From: UBA668 sp038234785 | GTDB lineage: Bacteria > Actinomycetota > Acidimicrobiia > Acidimicrobiales > Ilumatobacteraceae | Length of the DNA stretch: 64,000 bases | Assembly (NCBI GenBank): GCA_038234785.1 | Contig: JBBQTC010000004.1 | Span: 1 to 64,000 of the forward strand | Direction of reading: 5' to 3' | Shown here: piece after piece, positions 1 to 8,906 of the stretch | Numbering within the stretch: position 1 is the first letter of the stretch | How the letters are laid out: each line of letters begins with the position of its first letter | Made by a program: the position numbers and the translations under genes | The notes under the pieces: model-generated | Databases searched by the model: none | Seen by the model: the letters and a program-made list of their open reading frames with translations, nothing else | What the model was told of the DNA's origin: nothing

Positions 1-1
1 C

Positions 2-835
2 CTCGCCGCCGTCCCCCAGATCGCCGACCTCGCCGGCAAGGGGCGCAGCGTGCTGATCGAGGGACGAAAGTTGCCCAAGCCGTCGGCCGCCGCCGGCCCC
101 GTGTTCTACGCACCGCGGGGCGGCATGGGCGCCCTCGCCGATGCCACCGCGCAGGCAGCCGTCGGTGCCGGCGCGCAGGTTCGTCGCGGGATCAGGGTCG
201 ACGAACTTTCCCGCGACGGTGCCGGCTGGCGCGTCGACGGCGAGCCGTTCGATGCCGTCGTGCTCGCCTGTCCGGCCGCCGCGGCAGCACGCCTGCTGCG
301 GTCCAGCGCACCGGACGAGTCGACTGCGTTGTCGGGCATCCCGACGGCCGACGTCGCGATGGTCACCCTGTCGATCCCCGCTGCCGACTGGCCCGCTCGC
401 CTGCGTCCGTTGAGCGGCTACCTCGTCCCGAAACCGATGCAACGACTGGTCACCGCGGCCTCGTTCGGCTCGCAGAAGTGGACCCACTGGTCATCGCCCG
501 ACGCGGTCGTGCTGCGGATCTCGCTCGGCCGCGACGGTCTCCCCGTGCTGCACCTGTCCGACGAGCAACTGCTCTCGGCGGCGCTCGACGAGGTCGGACG
601 ACACATCGGGCTCACCCTGCAGCCGACGCACACGCGCATCTCACGCTGGACGGGAGCCTTCCCTCAGTACCGGCCACACCACGCCCAGACCGTGGCCGGC
701 ATCGAACGCATGCTCCCCACCGGGCTCGCCCTGGCCGGCGCGAGCTATCACGGCATCGGCGTGCCGGCGTGCATTCGCTCGGCCCAGCAGGCCGCTGCGG
801 CGCTGCGGGTACTCCTGCATCCCGTGCCAGAATGA
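2..835 (+). CDS. cgoX: Protoporphyrinogen/coproporphyrinogen oxidase, C-terminal part
   Basis: An FAD-dependent oxidase of the HemY/CgoX family, which oxidises coproporphyrinogen III or protoporphyrinogen IX in haem synthesis. The reading frame is open from base 2, so the N-terminal FAD-binding part lies upstream of the window; about 277 residues remain. Visible family features are FYAPRGGMGALADA, which follows the substrate-binding region, the segment VLACPAAAAARLL, and a C-terminal FAD-contact stretch LALAGASYHGIGVPACIRS that closely matches the usual LAGAxYxGVGIPDCIRSG. It ends with TGA seven bases before the sortase gene, so the two may be co-transcribed. Whether the substrate is copro- or protoporphyrinogen cannot be told from this part. 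Confidence 0.85.
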   Translation, partial: LAAVPQIADLAGKGRSVLIEGRKLPKPSAAAGPVFYAPRGGMGALADATAQAAVGAGAQVRRGIRVDELSRDGAGWRVDGEPFDAVVLACPAAAAARLLRSSAPDESTALSGIPTADVAMVTLSIPAADWPARLRPLSGYLVPKPMQRLVTAASFGSQKWTHWSSPDAVVLRISLGRDGLPVLHLSDEQLLSAALDEVGRHIGLTLQPTHTRISRWTGAFPQYRPHHAQTVAGIERMLPTGLALAGASYHGIGVPACIRSAQQAAAALRVLLHPVPE

Positions 836-842
836 GCTCCTG

Positions 843-1463
843 ATGATGACGCGGCGAGAGCTGATCGCTGCGGCGACCTTCACGTTGCTGGTCGGCTGTC
901 GCAACCGCTCCGCAGCCTCGCCCGCGTCCACGACGGCCGCATCCACCAGCACGACCTCGAGCACGAGCACGAGCACCACGGCGCCGACGACCACGCTGGC
1001 CGCAACTGCACCACCGACCACCGAGCCGCTCCCGGTTCCCGCCGCCGCGCCGGACCCGCGCGCCGCGGAGCCGCGGATCGAGCTCGGGAGCATCTCCATC
1101 CCGCGCATCGACGTGGACACTTCACTCTTCGAAGGGGTGTCGCTCACCACGCTCGACATCGGGCCCGGCCACTGGCCCGGCAGCGCGATGCCGGGCCACC
1201 GCGGCAACGTCGTCGTCGCCGGCCACCGGACCAGCCACGACCGGCCCTTCCGACACATCGACGAGCTGGCGCCCGGCGACCCGATCGTCTTCACCACACC
1301 CGAGGGTGCGTTCACCTACTCGGTCACCGGCACCGAGGTCGTGACGCCGGATCAGATCCGCATCATCGATCAGACCGACGCCTACACGGCGACGCTGTTC
1401 GCCTGCCACCCGGTTGGCTCCACCAGGGAGCGCATCGTGGTGCACCTGCAGCTGTCGGCCTGA
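843..1463 (+). CDS. Class E/F-type sortase with a lipobox-like N-terminus
   Basis: A 206-residue transpeptidase that would join LPXTG-type proteins to the cell surface. The N-terminus reads MMTRREL, then a short hydrophobic run ending LLVGC at residues 15-19. That is a lipobox-like site with an Arg pair before it, unlike the plain membrane helix most sortases use. Residues 22-65 form a Ser/Thr/Ala/Pro-rich linker. The catalytic domain starts near residue 79 (IELGSISIPRID). The expected triad is visible: His128 in AGHRTSH, Cys188 in LFACHP and Arg195 or Arg197 in STRERIVV. The next gene, converging on it, encodes a protein ending in LPTTG, a likely substrate. No other sortase is in the window. 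Confidence 0.88.
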   Translation: MMTRRELIAAATFTLLVGCRNRSAASPASTTAASTSTTSSTSTSTTAPTTTLAATAPPTTEPLPVPAAAPDPRAAEPRIELGSISIPRIDVDTSLFEGVSLTTLDIGPGHWPGSAMPGHRGNVVVAGHRTSHDRPFRHIDELAPGDPIVFTTPEGAFTYSVTGTEVVTPDQIRIIDQTDAYTATLFACHPVGSTRERIVVHLQLSA

Positions 1464-1488
1464 CGTCGACCGCCGTCGACTCGGTCAG
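1460..1488. terminator. Hairpin spanning two convergent stop codons
   Basis: CTGAC at 1460-1464 pairs with GTCAG at 1484-1488, and GTCGAC at 1465-1470 pairs with GTCGAC at 1475-1480 around a CGCC loop. The stem covers the sortase stop and the stop of the opposing LPTTG gene, so it could end transcripts from both sides. There is no clear T-tract. Confidence 0.4.
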
Positions 1489-4277
1489 CCGTGACGGAGT
1501 CGACGTCGGCTGAGCACCAGCGCGCCGCCCACGCACGACAACCCGAACCCGATGGCGAGCAGCGGCGACGGACTGCTGCCACCCGTGGTCGGTAGCGGAC
1601 CCTTGTAGATCGTGGTGGTCGTGCCCGGTGTCGTGCTCGGTGTCGTGCCCGGTGTCGTGCCTGGTGTCGTCGTCGTCGGCGGTTCGATCACCGGATCGGT
1701 GATGGTGACGTTCACCGCTGCCGACAGCGCACAGACCGTGCCATTGACCGCCGGAAGGCACGACAGGTCCGACGCGGGCGGCTCGACGTTCGTGCCACCC
1801 TCGGCGAAGGAGCCCAGCGTCTTGCCCTGGTTGACGATCGTGGTGTTGGCAACGACGGTCGCATCGACCTTGGCGATGATCGTGACCACCGGCGTGACAC
1901 CCGCTGCAGGCACGGGGTCGTTCATCACGCACGTCACCAACTGCGGCCGCGCCGACTGGGTGAGCGTGCACGTGCCACCGTCCCCGTCGACCGTCGCAGA
2001 CACGAACGAGACCTCCGCCGGCAAGCGGTCGTAGATCACCACCGGGTCGAGCGTGAGTCCGCCGGTGTTGGCCGACTGCAGGGTGTAGCTGACGTTCTGT
2101 CCGGCCTTCACGACGGGAGTCTGCGTCTGCTTGTCGAGCAGGATCGAGGCGTAGCCGTTGGTCACCACCACGCTCACGGTCTCGCCCAGGTTGCCCGAGA
2201 GCGTGAGCGCAGCGGGGGTCACCACGCTCGTGCTGGCGGTTCCCTTGCTGATCTCGTCGACCACATACTGGATCCCGGCGGGGTCGAGCGTGGACGGCAG
2301 CGTGATCGTCGTCGGCACCCCTGCAACGAGGTCGAACGTCGTCACCGGCACGTACGCGTCACCGACGAGACGCGACACCGAGATCGTGTAGGTCTCGGGT
2401 GATTCGGGCTGGCCGATCAACTCCTTGTCGAACGTGACGTCGCGGCTGCAGATCGCCGCACCGGCCGTAGCGGATGCGATCTCGACGCCGTCGTAGGACA
2501 GCGACAACGGCGAGGACGCCGAACCCACGATCACCGTGGCGCCGGCCGGCACCGTCGTCGAGCCGCCATCCCAGGTGACCTCCACATCCGTGGCCTCGGT
2601 GTTGGTGATCGAATACCAGTACGTGGTGACTGCACCCTGGGTGTCGACGGTGTTGCACTCGGCGACGACCTCGAACACCGGGTTGCAGTCGAAGTTGACG
2701 ACGATGTCGTCCTGCTCGATGCCATTGATCGACAGGGTGACGACGGTGTCGCCGTCGGGAAGTCCGTCGAGCACGACCGTCTCGGTGGAGCCAGGGGCGA
2801 GCACATGGTCGACCCCGTCGATGGTGAAGGTGGCATCGACGTCGTCACCGAGGTTCTCGAGCAGCAGCGACACGCTGCCGTCGAACGAGACGCACTGTTG
2901 GGTGATGGTGACCCGCGGGGACAGATCGCAGGCGATGTCGACCACGAACGACAGGTCCTGGTCGCCGGCGAAGACCGAAATCGTGTGGCGGCCATCGGTG
3001 AGTCCGCCGATCACGACGTCCTTGGTCGAGTTCGGAGCGACCGAATGGGGAACGCCGTCGACCGTGAACACGATCGCCTCCTCGCCCCCGATCGCCTTCA
3101 GCGACACCGTGACCTGACCGTCGTGGTCCGCACAGGCCTTTGCGACCTCGATCGAGGCGTCGCCGGGGGTGCCGGGGTGGCACGGATCGGGACGGGTGGT
3201 CGTGGTGGTGGTGGGGGATGTCGTGGTGGTCGACGACGCATGGTTGCCGCTCGCCTCGAACCCGCCAGCGCTGCGCGGATCGCACTCGTCGGCGGGGTGA
3301 TCGTCACCCTTGGAGCACTTCACCGTGAAGTGCTGCGACAGGTCCATTTCCCCGACCGCCACGCCGACCACGTACTGGCCGTCGGCGAGACCCGAGAACG
3401 TACGGCTCGCCGACTGGTTCGGCTCGACGGCGACGGTCTCGCTCTGACCGGTGATCGGGTCGGTGACCGTGAACTCGACCGGGTCGCCACCCGTGTTCGA
3501 GAGGTTGACGGTGATCGAGCCGGTGCCCGCGACACATGAAGCCGACTGGGTGACCGAGGGAACGGCGCTGTCGCAGTCGACCATGAACGTCTGAGTGAGG
3601 TCGGTGCCGCCGACGACGACCTTCACGGAGTGGCTGCCGTCGCCGAGACCCGAGAACACCACGGTGTCGGTCTCGCCGGCGGCGACCGTGTGCGAGGTAC
3701 TGGTCGAGGTCTGATCGGGGTCGTAGACGTCGAAGGTCGCGTCCTTGCCGAACGGCCCGGCGGGGTTGGTGAGCGTCAAGGTCACCGTGCCGTCTCCGTT
3801 GCCGGGGGCCGTGCTCGTGCACTCCAGCACCTTGCCGACCTGCGGGTTGGTGTTGCAGTTGGACGGACGGGTGACGGTGACCGAATCACCGCCGGTGGAC
3901 GTGTTGCCGTTGGCCCACACCCCGACCGGCGTCGAGGACACGACGACCGTCGTCGCGCCGGACGGCCAGGCGAAGTCGCCCGAGAAGCGATAGCCGTTGG
4001 CATCGTTGAACGCACCGTGGGCGATGTCGGTGGAGCCCCCGCCGTCGACACTGGTGGAGATCAGGATGTCGGGGTTGGTCCCCTCGTCGCCGGTGCTCCA
4101 CGACGTTGCCGTCCACGAGACGGTGCCGTCGCAGGCGACCGAGGCATCGATGTTGGAATGATGGGCACTCGCCGCGCCGGAGAACACGGGCACCGCCGTG
4201 ACGACGCCGAGCAGCAGCATCGCCGCCATCGCCACCCGGCCGGTCCTCGATGTGATCGCGTTGCGCAGCTGAGCCAT
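1485..4277 (-). CDS. LPTTG-anchored surface protein with repeated Cys-bounded domains
   Basis: A 930-residue secreted protein. A signal peptide ends near ASA at residue 38. It is followed by roughly five diverged repeats of about 75 residues (about 145-610), each opening near a Cys with DGxVxVxLxN, containing a GLxDGxxxV stretch and closing near FxVxCD. A segment like prealbumin-fold DUF5979 (about 612-705) and a DUF11-like domain (about 706-830) follow. The C-terminus is a complete sorting signal: LPTTG at residues 895-899, a hydrophobic helix, then RRRLRHG. A GGAGG ribosome site lies seven bases before the ATG. The sortase gene converges on this one and is its probable processing enzyme. 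The role, adhesion or coat, is inferred only from architecture. Confidence 0.85.
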   Translation of the reverse strand: MAQLRNAITSRTGRVAMAAMLLLGVVTAVPVFSGAASAHHSNIDASVACDGTVSWTATSWSTGDEGTNPDILISTSVDGGGSTDIAHGAFNDANGYRFSGDFAWPSGATTVVVSSTPVGVWANGNTSTGGDSVTVTRPSNCNTNPQVGKVLECTSTAPGNGDGTVTLTLTNPAGPFGKDATFDVYDPDQTSTSTSHTVAAGETDTVVFSGLGDGSHSVKVVVGGTDLTQTFMVDCDSAVPSVTQSASCVAGTGSITVNLSNTGGDPVEFTVTDPITGQSETVAVEPNQSASRTFSGLADGQYVVGVAVGEMDLSQHFTVKCSKGDDHPADECDPRSAGGFEASGNHASSTTTTSPTTTTTTRPDPCHPGTPGDASIEVAKACADHDGQVTVSLKAIGGEEAIVFTVDGVPHSVAPNSTKDVVIGGLTDGRHTISVFAGDQDLSFVVDIACDLSPRVTITQQCVSFDGSVSLLLENLGDDVDATFTIDGVDHVLAPGSTETVVLDGLPDGDTVVTLSINGIEQDDIVVNFDCNPVFEVVAECNTVDTQGAVTTYWYSITNTEATDVEVTWDGGSTTVPAGATVIVGSASSPLSLSYDGVEIASATAGAAICSRDVTFDKELIGQPESPETYTISVSRLVGDAYVPVTTFDLVAGVPTTITLPSTLDPAGIQYVVDEISKGTASTSVVTPAALTLSGNLGETVSVVVTNGYASILLDKQTQTPVVKAGQNVSYTLQSANTGGLTLDPVVIYDRLPAEVSFVSATVDGDGGTCTLTQSARPQLVTCVMNDPVPAAGVTPVVTIIAKVDATVVANTTIVNQGKTLGSFAEGGTNVEPPASDLSCLPAVNGTVCALSAAVNVTITDPVIEPPTTTTPGTTPGTTPSTTPGTTTTIYKGPLPTTGGSSPSPLLAIGFGLSCVGGALVLSRRRLRHG
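1617..1664 (-). repeat. 12-base tandem repeat encoding PGTT
   Basis: Four near-identical 12-base units encode PGTT-PGTT-PSTT-PGTT, a wall-spanning spacer just before the LPTTG signal. Such repeats are prone to length change by slippage. Confidence 0.75.
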
Positions 4278-4603
4278 CCATCGACCTCCGTGTCATGCTC
4301 CGCCACCGAACGTGGACGGAAGTGATGGGCCGGTTTCGCCTCGCTCCTCGCCGGCCAAGCGACCAATTGCAGCCGACGGATCAGTGCGTCCCTGCGCCCG
4401 CCTGGACGCGATGGCTACGGTAGGTGGTGGTACGCCACCCAGCAATGCCCAGAGTGGTCAAGAATTCCGCAAGCACCACCACTCGGCGTGACGAATTCAT
4501 CACGATCGTCAGGAACTCGCTGCCCGGACCGACCGGACGATCTGCGCAGGCCCCGTCACGATGCCCCGGTCGAGGACGAGCGCCCGACTAGCGTCGACCA
4601 ACA
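4278..4603. other. Divergent intergenic region, surface protein / lnt
   Basis: These 326 bases separate two divergent genes. I see the ribosome site of the surface-protein gene near 4281-4290 and a TAGCGT hexamer at 4589-4594, nine bases before the GTG start of lnt. I found no convincing small gene or RNA here. Confidence 0.4.
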
Positions 4604-6157
4604 GTGTCCCGTCGCCTGCGTCTCCCCTCCCGCCACACCGTGTCCGCTGTCCTCGCCGGGTTCTTCGTGGCGGCGGCCCTCCCTCCGTGGGGCTTCTGGC
4701 CGCTCGCCTTCGTCGGGATCGCCATGTTCGAGACGGCCGTCGAGGCAGCCCCGAACGGCCGCACCCGCCTCTGGCGCGGGGCCCTCTTCGGTGCCGCCTG
4801 GCTGTTCCCGGGAATGCTCTGGATGTGGTTCCTCACCGTGCCCGGTTACCTCGTCGCGGCGGCCGTCTTCGGGCTCCTCCACGGCGTTGCCGCACTGATC
4901 GCCCCGCGCGGTCCGTGGCGGGTCATCGGCCGACCGGCGGCACACACCCTTGCCGAAGCCTTGCGGTTTTCTTTCCCCTTCGGCGGAGTGCCATTGGCAA
5001 GTCTCGCCATCGGCCAGGCGGGCGGACCGTTCCTGAGCGTCGCCCGCATCGGTGGCGCACTGCTGCTCACGTGGTTCACGTTCCAGATCGGCTTCGCCCT
5101 TGCCGGCCCGTCACCTGTCGTGCCCGCGCTGGCCCGCAAGCGCGGCGCCACGGCGAAGGGCGAGTGGCACGGCGTGCTCGCCCTCCTGGCCGCGGTGCTC
5201 GTGGTCGTCATCAGCCCGCTCGCCGACTCCACTGCTCCCGTCGAGTCAGGGTCGCCGATCCGTGTCGCAGTGGTGCAGGGCGGTGGTCCGCAGGGCACGC
5301 ACGCCATCGACACCTCTGCCGACGAGGTGTTCCATCGCCACCTCGAGGCCAGCGCCGCGATCGAGCCCGGCAGCGTCGATCTGGTCGTGTGGCCGGAGAA
5401 CGTCATCGATGTCCCCACCTTCGAGGGCAGTCCCGAACTCGACGCCGTCGCCGCCGAGGCAGCGCGGATCGGAGCGCCATTCAGCATCGGGGTCACCGAG
5501 GATGCCGGACCGGACCACTTCGTCAACGCACAGGTGATCGTGACCCCCGACGGGGAGATCACCGATCGCTACGAGAAGGTGCGCCGCGTCCCCTTCGGCG
5601 AGTACATGCCACTACGCGGCCTCCTGCACGCACTCGGTGCACCCACCGACCTCGTCCCCCGCGACGCAGTGTCCGGCACCGGCCCTGCCGTGCTGACCCT
5701 GCCCGACGGGACGGCAATGGGCGTGGCGATCTCGTGGGAGATCTTCTTCGGCGGCCGCGTCAACGAGGGCGTCGAGCATGGCGGACAGTTCGTCATCAAC
5801 CCCACCAACGGCAGCAGTTACACGTGGACGATCCTGCAGACCCAGCAGGTCGCGGCGTCGCGGCTGCGTGCGGTGGAACAGGGTCGCTGGGTGGTCCAAG
5901 CGGCTCCGACGGGCTTCAGTGCATTCATCGGACCGGACGGCACGGTGTACGACCGCACCTCGGTCAGCGACCAGGCCGTGCTCCAGCGCACGATCGATCG
6001 CCGCGATGGCCGCACCTGGTACTCACGGACCGGCAACGCGCCGTGGATCCTGTTGATGGTGCTGATCCTCGCCGGGTCCTGGATCGTTCCCGGACGCGAA
6101 TGGCAGCGTGAACGGCGCGCGGCGGCGCTCAGCCGGCAGGAGCCGGAATCGGCGTAG
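4604..6157 (+). CDS. lnt: Apolipoprotein N-acyltransferase with Ser at the catalytic Cys position
   Basis: A 517-residue membrane enzyme of the family that adds the third acyl chain to lipoproteins. Several membrane helices lie in residues 10-210, then a nitrilase-fold domain outside the membrane, and a last helix near residue 480. The family triad is Glu-Lys-Cys. Glu265 (VVWPEN) and Lys325 (YEKVRRVPFGEY) are present, but the usual ICYE motif reads AISWE with Ser377 at the cysteine position. The surrounding IFF, the later NPTNGSSY and the RLRAVEQGR motif are conserved, so the fold seems intact. GTG is the chosen start, with TAGCGT nine bases upstream. The 3' end overlaps the convergent dehydrogenase gene by 29 bases. 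Several putative lipoproteins in the window could be its substrates. Confidence 0.85.
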   Translation: MSRRLRLPSRHTVSAVLAGFFVAAALPPWGFWPLAFVGIAMFETAVEAAPNGRTRLWRGALFGAAWLFPGMLWMWFLTVPGYLVAAAVFGLLHGVAALIAPRGPWRVIGRPAAHTLAEALRFSFPFGGVPLASLAIGQAGGPFLSVARIGGALLLTWFTFQIGFALAGPSPVVPALARKRGATAKGEWHGVLALLAAVLVVVISPLADSTAPVESGSPIRVAVVQGGGPQGTHAIDTSADEVFHRHLEASAAIEPGSVDLVVWPENVIDVPTFEGSPELDAVAAEAARIGAPFSIGVTEDAGPDHFVNAQVIVTPDGEITDRYEKVRRVPFGEYMPLRGLLHALGAPTDLVPRDAVSGTGPAVLTLPDGTAMGVAISWEIFFGGRVNEGVEHGGQFVINPTNGSSYTWTILQTQQVAASRLRAVEQGRWVVQAAPTGFSAFIGPDGTVYDRTSVSDQAVLQRTIDRRDGRTWYSRTGNAPWILLMVLILAGSWIVPGREWQRERRAAALSRQEPESA

Positions 6158-7109
6158 GAGGCTCCACACCGTTCAGGACGTTGACGGCGTTGTGGGCGGC
6201 CAGGCGCGCCATGGCACTCCTCGTCTCGACCGTCGCCGATCCGAGGTGCGGCACGAGCACCGCGTTGTCGCACGAGAGCAGGCCAGGGTGCACCGCGGGC
6301 TCGTGCTCGAACACGTCGAGGCCGGCGCCGGCGATGACGCCCGACTGCAGGGCGTCGACCAGAGCGGCTTCATCGACGATCGGCCCGCGGGCGGTGTTGA
6401 CCAGGAACGCCGACGAACGCATCATCTCGAACTGTGCGGCGCCGATCAGGTGATGCGTCGCCGCCGAGTACGGACAGTTGATGCTGACGACGTCGCTGGT
6501 CGCGAGCAACTCGTCGAGGCTCATGAACGCGGCACCGAGTTCGGCCTCCACGGACGGCGCAACGGGGCGGCGGTTCGAGTAGGCGATCGTCATCCCGAAT
6601 GCGGCGGCACGGCGGGCCAGGGCACGACCGATGTCGCCCATCCCGACGATGCCGAGCCGACGTCCCTGCAGCCCGGAGCCAAGCATGTAGAACATGCCCC
6701 ACTGCCATGGTTCACCCGAGCGGATGACGCGTTCGCCCTCTCCGAGTCGACGCGTGGCCATCAGGACCAACGCCATCGCGATGTCGGCGGTGGCGTCGGT
6801 GAGGACGCCCGGGGTGTTGGTGCACACCACGCCGCGCCGAGCGCAGGCGGCGACGTCGATGTTGTTGTAGCCGACCGCGACGTTGGCGACGACCTTCAAC
6901 TGCGGTCCCGCTGCATCGAGGAACGCGTCGTCGACCTTCGTCGTCAGCAACGTGAGGACTGCGTCGGCACCGCGCACCATCTGGTGCACCTCGGCGACGG
7001 TGGGAACCTCGAGGGAATCCCAGGCGATGACGTCACCGGCCTCGTGGAGCAACTCGAACCCGGCGTCGGGGATCCTTCCGGCGACGGCGATGCGCGGCAC
7101 GGTGCTCAC
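6129..7109 (-). CDS. D-isomer-specific 2-hydroxyacid dehydrogenase
   Basis: A 326-residue NAD(P)-dependent dehydrogenase of the glyoxylate/hydroxypyruvate reductase type. The Rossmann motif is GIVGMGDIGRALARR. The substrate-side motif NVAVGYNNIDV, the catalytic Arg in NTARGPIVDE, the Glu in DVFEHEP and the His in PHLGSATVETR are all present. The start is GTG at 7109, sharing GTGA with the stop of the upstream aminotransferase gene. A longer reading frame runs into that gene but has no dehydrogenase sequence, so I rejected it. The coupling suggests that the transaminase makes a 2-oxo acid which this enzyme reduces; that is inference. The exact substrate is unknown. Confidence 0.9.
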   Translation of the reverse strand: MSTVPRIAVAGRIPDAGFELLHEAGDVIAWDSLEVPTVAEVHQMVRGADAVLTLLTTKVDDAFLDAAGPQLKVVANVAVGYNNIDVAACARRGVVCTNTPGVLTDATADIAMALVLMATRRLGEGERVIRSGEPWQWGMFYMLGSGLQGRRLGIVGMGDIGRALARRAAAFGMTIAYSNRRPVAPSVEAELGAAFMSLDELLATSDVVSINCPYSAATHHLIGAAQFEMMRSSAFLVNTARGPIVDEAALVDALQSGVIAGAGLDVFEHEPAVHPGLLSCDNAVLVPHLGSATVETRSAMARLAAHNAVNVLNGVEPPTPIPAPAG

Positions 7110-8302
7110 GCAGTCTCGATCCATCCGCGCAGCTTCGCCAAGCCTTCGTGGATGTCGTCGACCGACAGTCCGGAGTAGGCGAACCGCACGAAGTGATCGA
7201 CCTCGCCGGGCTGCGGGCGGCCGAAGTGCTTGCGCGTGCAGAACGACACGCCGGTGTGGTGCAACGCCGCGGTGGCGAACGCGCCGACTTCGTCGAAGCC
7301 CATGCGGCTCATCACATCGGTGACCTTCGGGAACAGATAGAAGGTCGCCTCGGGCTTGGGGCACACGAACCCGTCGATCAGGGCGAGCTCACCCCATGCC
7401 GCATCGCGACGTCGTTGCAGTTCGGCCAGGATCGCCGCAGGCCCTTCCTGCGAACCCGTCACGCCTTCCACCCCGGCGGCCTGCACGAAGTGAGTGGTGC
7501 AGCTCTCGTCGTTGGTGTTCAGCTTGGCGATGCTCTCGGCGATCGGCAGCGGCGCAATGGCCGCACCGAGACGCCACCCGGTCATCGCGAACTTCTTGGA
7601 GAAGGTGTAGAGGATCACGGTGCGGTCCTGCATGCCCGGCAGCGATGCGATGGAGTGACTTTCCCCGGAGTACCGCATCTCGAAGTAGGCCTCGTCGGCG
7701 AGGACGGTCAGGTCGTGCTCGATGGCGACGTCGGCGATCGCCTGCATCTCCTCGGCGGTGCTCTCGCAGCCGAGCGGGTTCTGCAGGTTGTTGTAGATGA
7801 TCGCTCTCGTGTCGGGAGTGATCAGGCTGCGCAGGTGGTCGAGATCGATGGCGAAGCCCGTGTCGGTCTGCACGTAGCGGTAGGCGAGGCTCTGCCCGCC
7901 GTAGTACTCGATCATGCTCTCGTAGATCGGATAGCCGGGGTTCGGGTACAACACCCCCTCGCCGGGGTTCATCACGGTCTGCACGAACTTGCCGATCACC
8001 GGCTTGCCCCCTGGCTGCACGACCACGTTGGCGGCGGTGTACTCGAGTCCACGACGGCCCGACACGTCGGCGGCGAGCGCCTCGCGCAGGGGCATGATCC
8101 CGGCGGCCGGGCAGTAGCCGGTCTTGCCTTCGGCGATCGCCCGATTCATCGCCTCGGCGATGTTGGCCGGCGTCGCCAGGTTGATGTCGCCGAGGTGGAA
8201 GGGATACACCCGGTTGCCCTTCGATGCCCATTCCGCGGCAGCGAGCGACACCGCGAACGCGGTCTCCGTGCCGAGATTGGCGAGCCGTTCTGCGAGCGCC
8301 AT
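7106..8302 (-). CDS. Class I/II PLP-dependent aminotransferase
   Basis: A 398-residue fold-type I aminotransferase. Visible features are GDINLATP near the N-terminus, KTGYCPAAGIMPLREAL, the substrate-side YNNLQNPLGC (the usual NPxNPTG region), DEAYFEM with the PLP-ring Asp, and YTFSKKFAMTGWRLG with the Schiff-base Lys and phosphate-binding Arg. The second Lys after Ser (SKKF) is typical of aspartate/alanine-type enzymes, but the substrate cannot be fixed. GGTGGAGG lies about 11 bases before the ATG. The gene is translationally coupled to the downstream hydroxyacid dehydrogenase. Confidence 0.9.
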   Translation of the reverse strand: MALAERLANLGTETAFAVSLAAAEWASKGNRVYPFHLGDINLATPANIAEAMNRAIAEGKTGYCPAAGIMPLREALAADVSGRRGLEYTAANVVVQPGGKPVIGKFVQTVMNPGEGVLYPNPGYPIYESMIEYYGGQSLAYRYVQTDTGFAIDLDHLRSLITPDTRAIIYNNLQNPLGCESTAEEMQAIADVAIEHDLTVLADEAYFEMRYSGESHSIASLPGMQDRTVILYTFSKKFAMTGWRLGAAIAPLPIAESIAKLNTNDESCTTHFVQAAGVEGVTGSQEGPAAILAELQRRRDAAWGELALIDGFVCPKPEATFYLFPKVTDVMSRMGFDEVGAFATAALHHTGVSFCTRKHFGRPQPGEVDHFVRFAYSGLSVDDIHEGLAKLRGWIETA

Positions 8303-8343
8303 TGCTCTGTGCCTCCACCTGGATCGTCTGAAATATCACGGCG

Positions 8344-8401
8344 ATGTTAGTCGACCTGACGAGGGAGTTTCGCATGACGGAACGGTTCCGCATGGTGGAA
8401 C
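8344..8401 (-). promoter_or_regulatory. Promoter with direct repeats before the aminotransferase gene
   Basis: CGCATGACGGAAC (8371-8383) and CGCATGGTGGAAC (8389-8401) are direct repeats, 11 of 13 bases identical, 18 bases apart. On the minus strand they lie just upstream of a candidate -10, TAACAT (8349-8344). The spacing suits an activator-type site; the regulator is unknown. Confidence 0.4.
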
Positions 8402-8418
8402 CCTCAGAGGGAGCGCGC

Positions 8419-8868
8419 TCAGACCTCGAGCATCACTGTCACGGGCCCGTCGTTCTCGATCTCGACCATCATCTCCGTCCGGAACCGGCCCGTCGCCACC
8501 GAGGCGCCCAACTCCTGGAGACGGTCGACGACGGCCTGCACCAGTGGCTCGGCCTGCTCCGGCCGGGCCGCCGCGATCCAGCTCGGACGGCGCCCGGAGT
8601 TGGTGTCGCCGTAGAGCGTGAACTGGCTGACGACCAGCACTTCGCCGGTGGTGTCGGCGACGCTGCGATTCATCACGCCTGCCTCGTCGTCCATGATCCG
8701 CAGGTGCCAGATCTTGTCGGCGAGCTTTCGCGCCTGCTCGGTCGTGTCGTCGTGGGTCGCGCCGACCAGGACGCACAGTCCCGGACCGATCGCCCCGGTC
8801 TCCTCGGGTCCGGTCTCCCCCGCCACCATCACCCGCGCCCGTCGTACTCGTTGCACCAGCCCTCGCAT
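8419..8868 (-). CDS. dtd: D-aminoacyl-tRNA deacylase
   Basis: A 149-residue homodimeric hydrolase that removes D-amino acids (and Gly) from mischarged tRNA. It begins MRGLVQRV, the standard Dtd N-terminus. The active-site motif is SQFTLYGDTNSGRRPSW, and the cross-subunit Gly-Pro motif is NDGPVTVMLE at the end; both are intact. I chose the ATG at 8868 because TACCAT lies seven bases before it and because homologues start there; a longer frame adds eight unconserved residues. It diverges from the aldose epimerase gene, with 38 bases between the starts. Confidence 0.93.
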   Translation of the reverse strand: MRGLVQRVRRARVMVAGETGPEETGAIGPGLCVLVGATHDDTTEQARKLADKIWHLRIMDDEAGVMNRSVADTTGEVLVVSQFTLYGDTNSGRRPSWIAAARPEQAEPLVQAVVDRLQELGASVATGRFRTEMMVEIENDGPVTVMLEV

Positions 8869-8875
8869 GCTGGTC

Positions 8876-8881
8876 ATGGTA
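8876..8881 (-). promoter_or_regulatory. -10 hexamer of dtd, leaderless type
   Basis: TACCAT on the minus strand, seven bases before the dtd ATG, places the predicted transcript start at or next to the start codon. Confidence 0.5.
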
Positions 8882-8906
8882 GAGACGGCCATGGTAGAGA
8901 GGGGCG

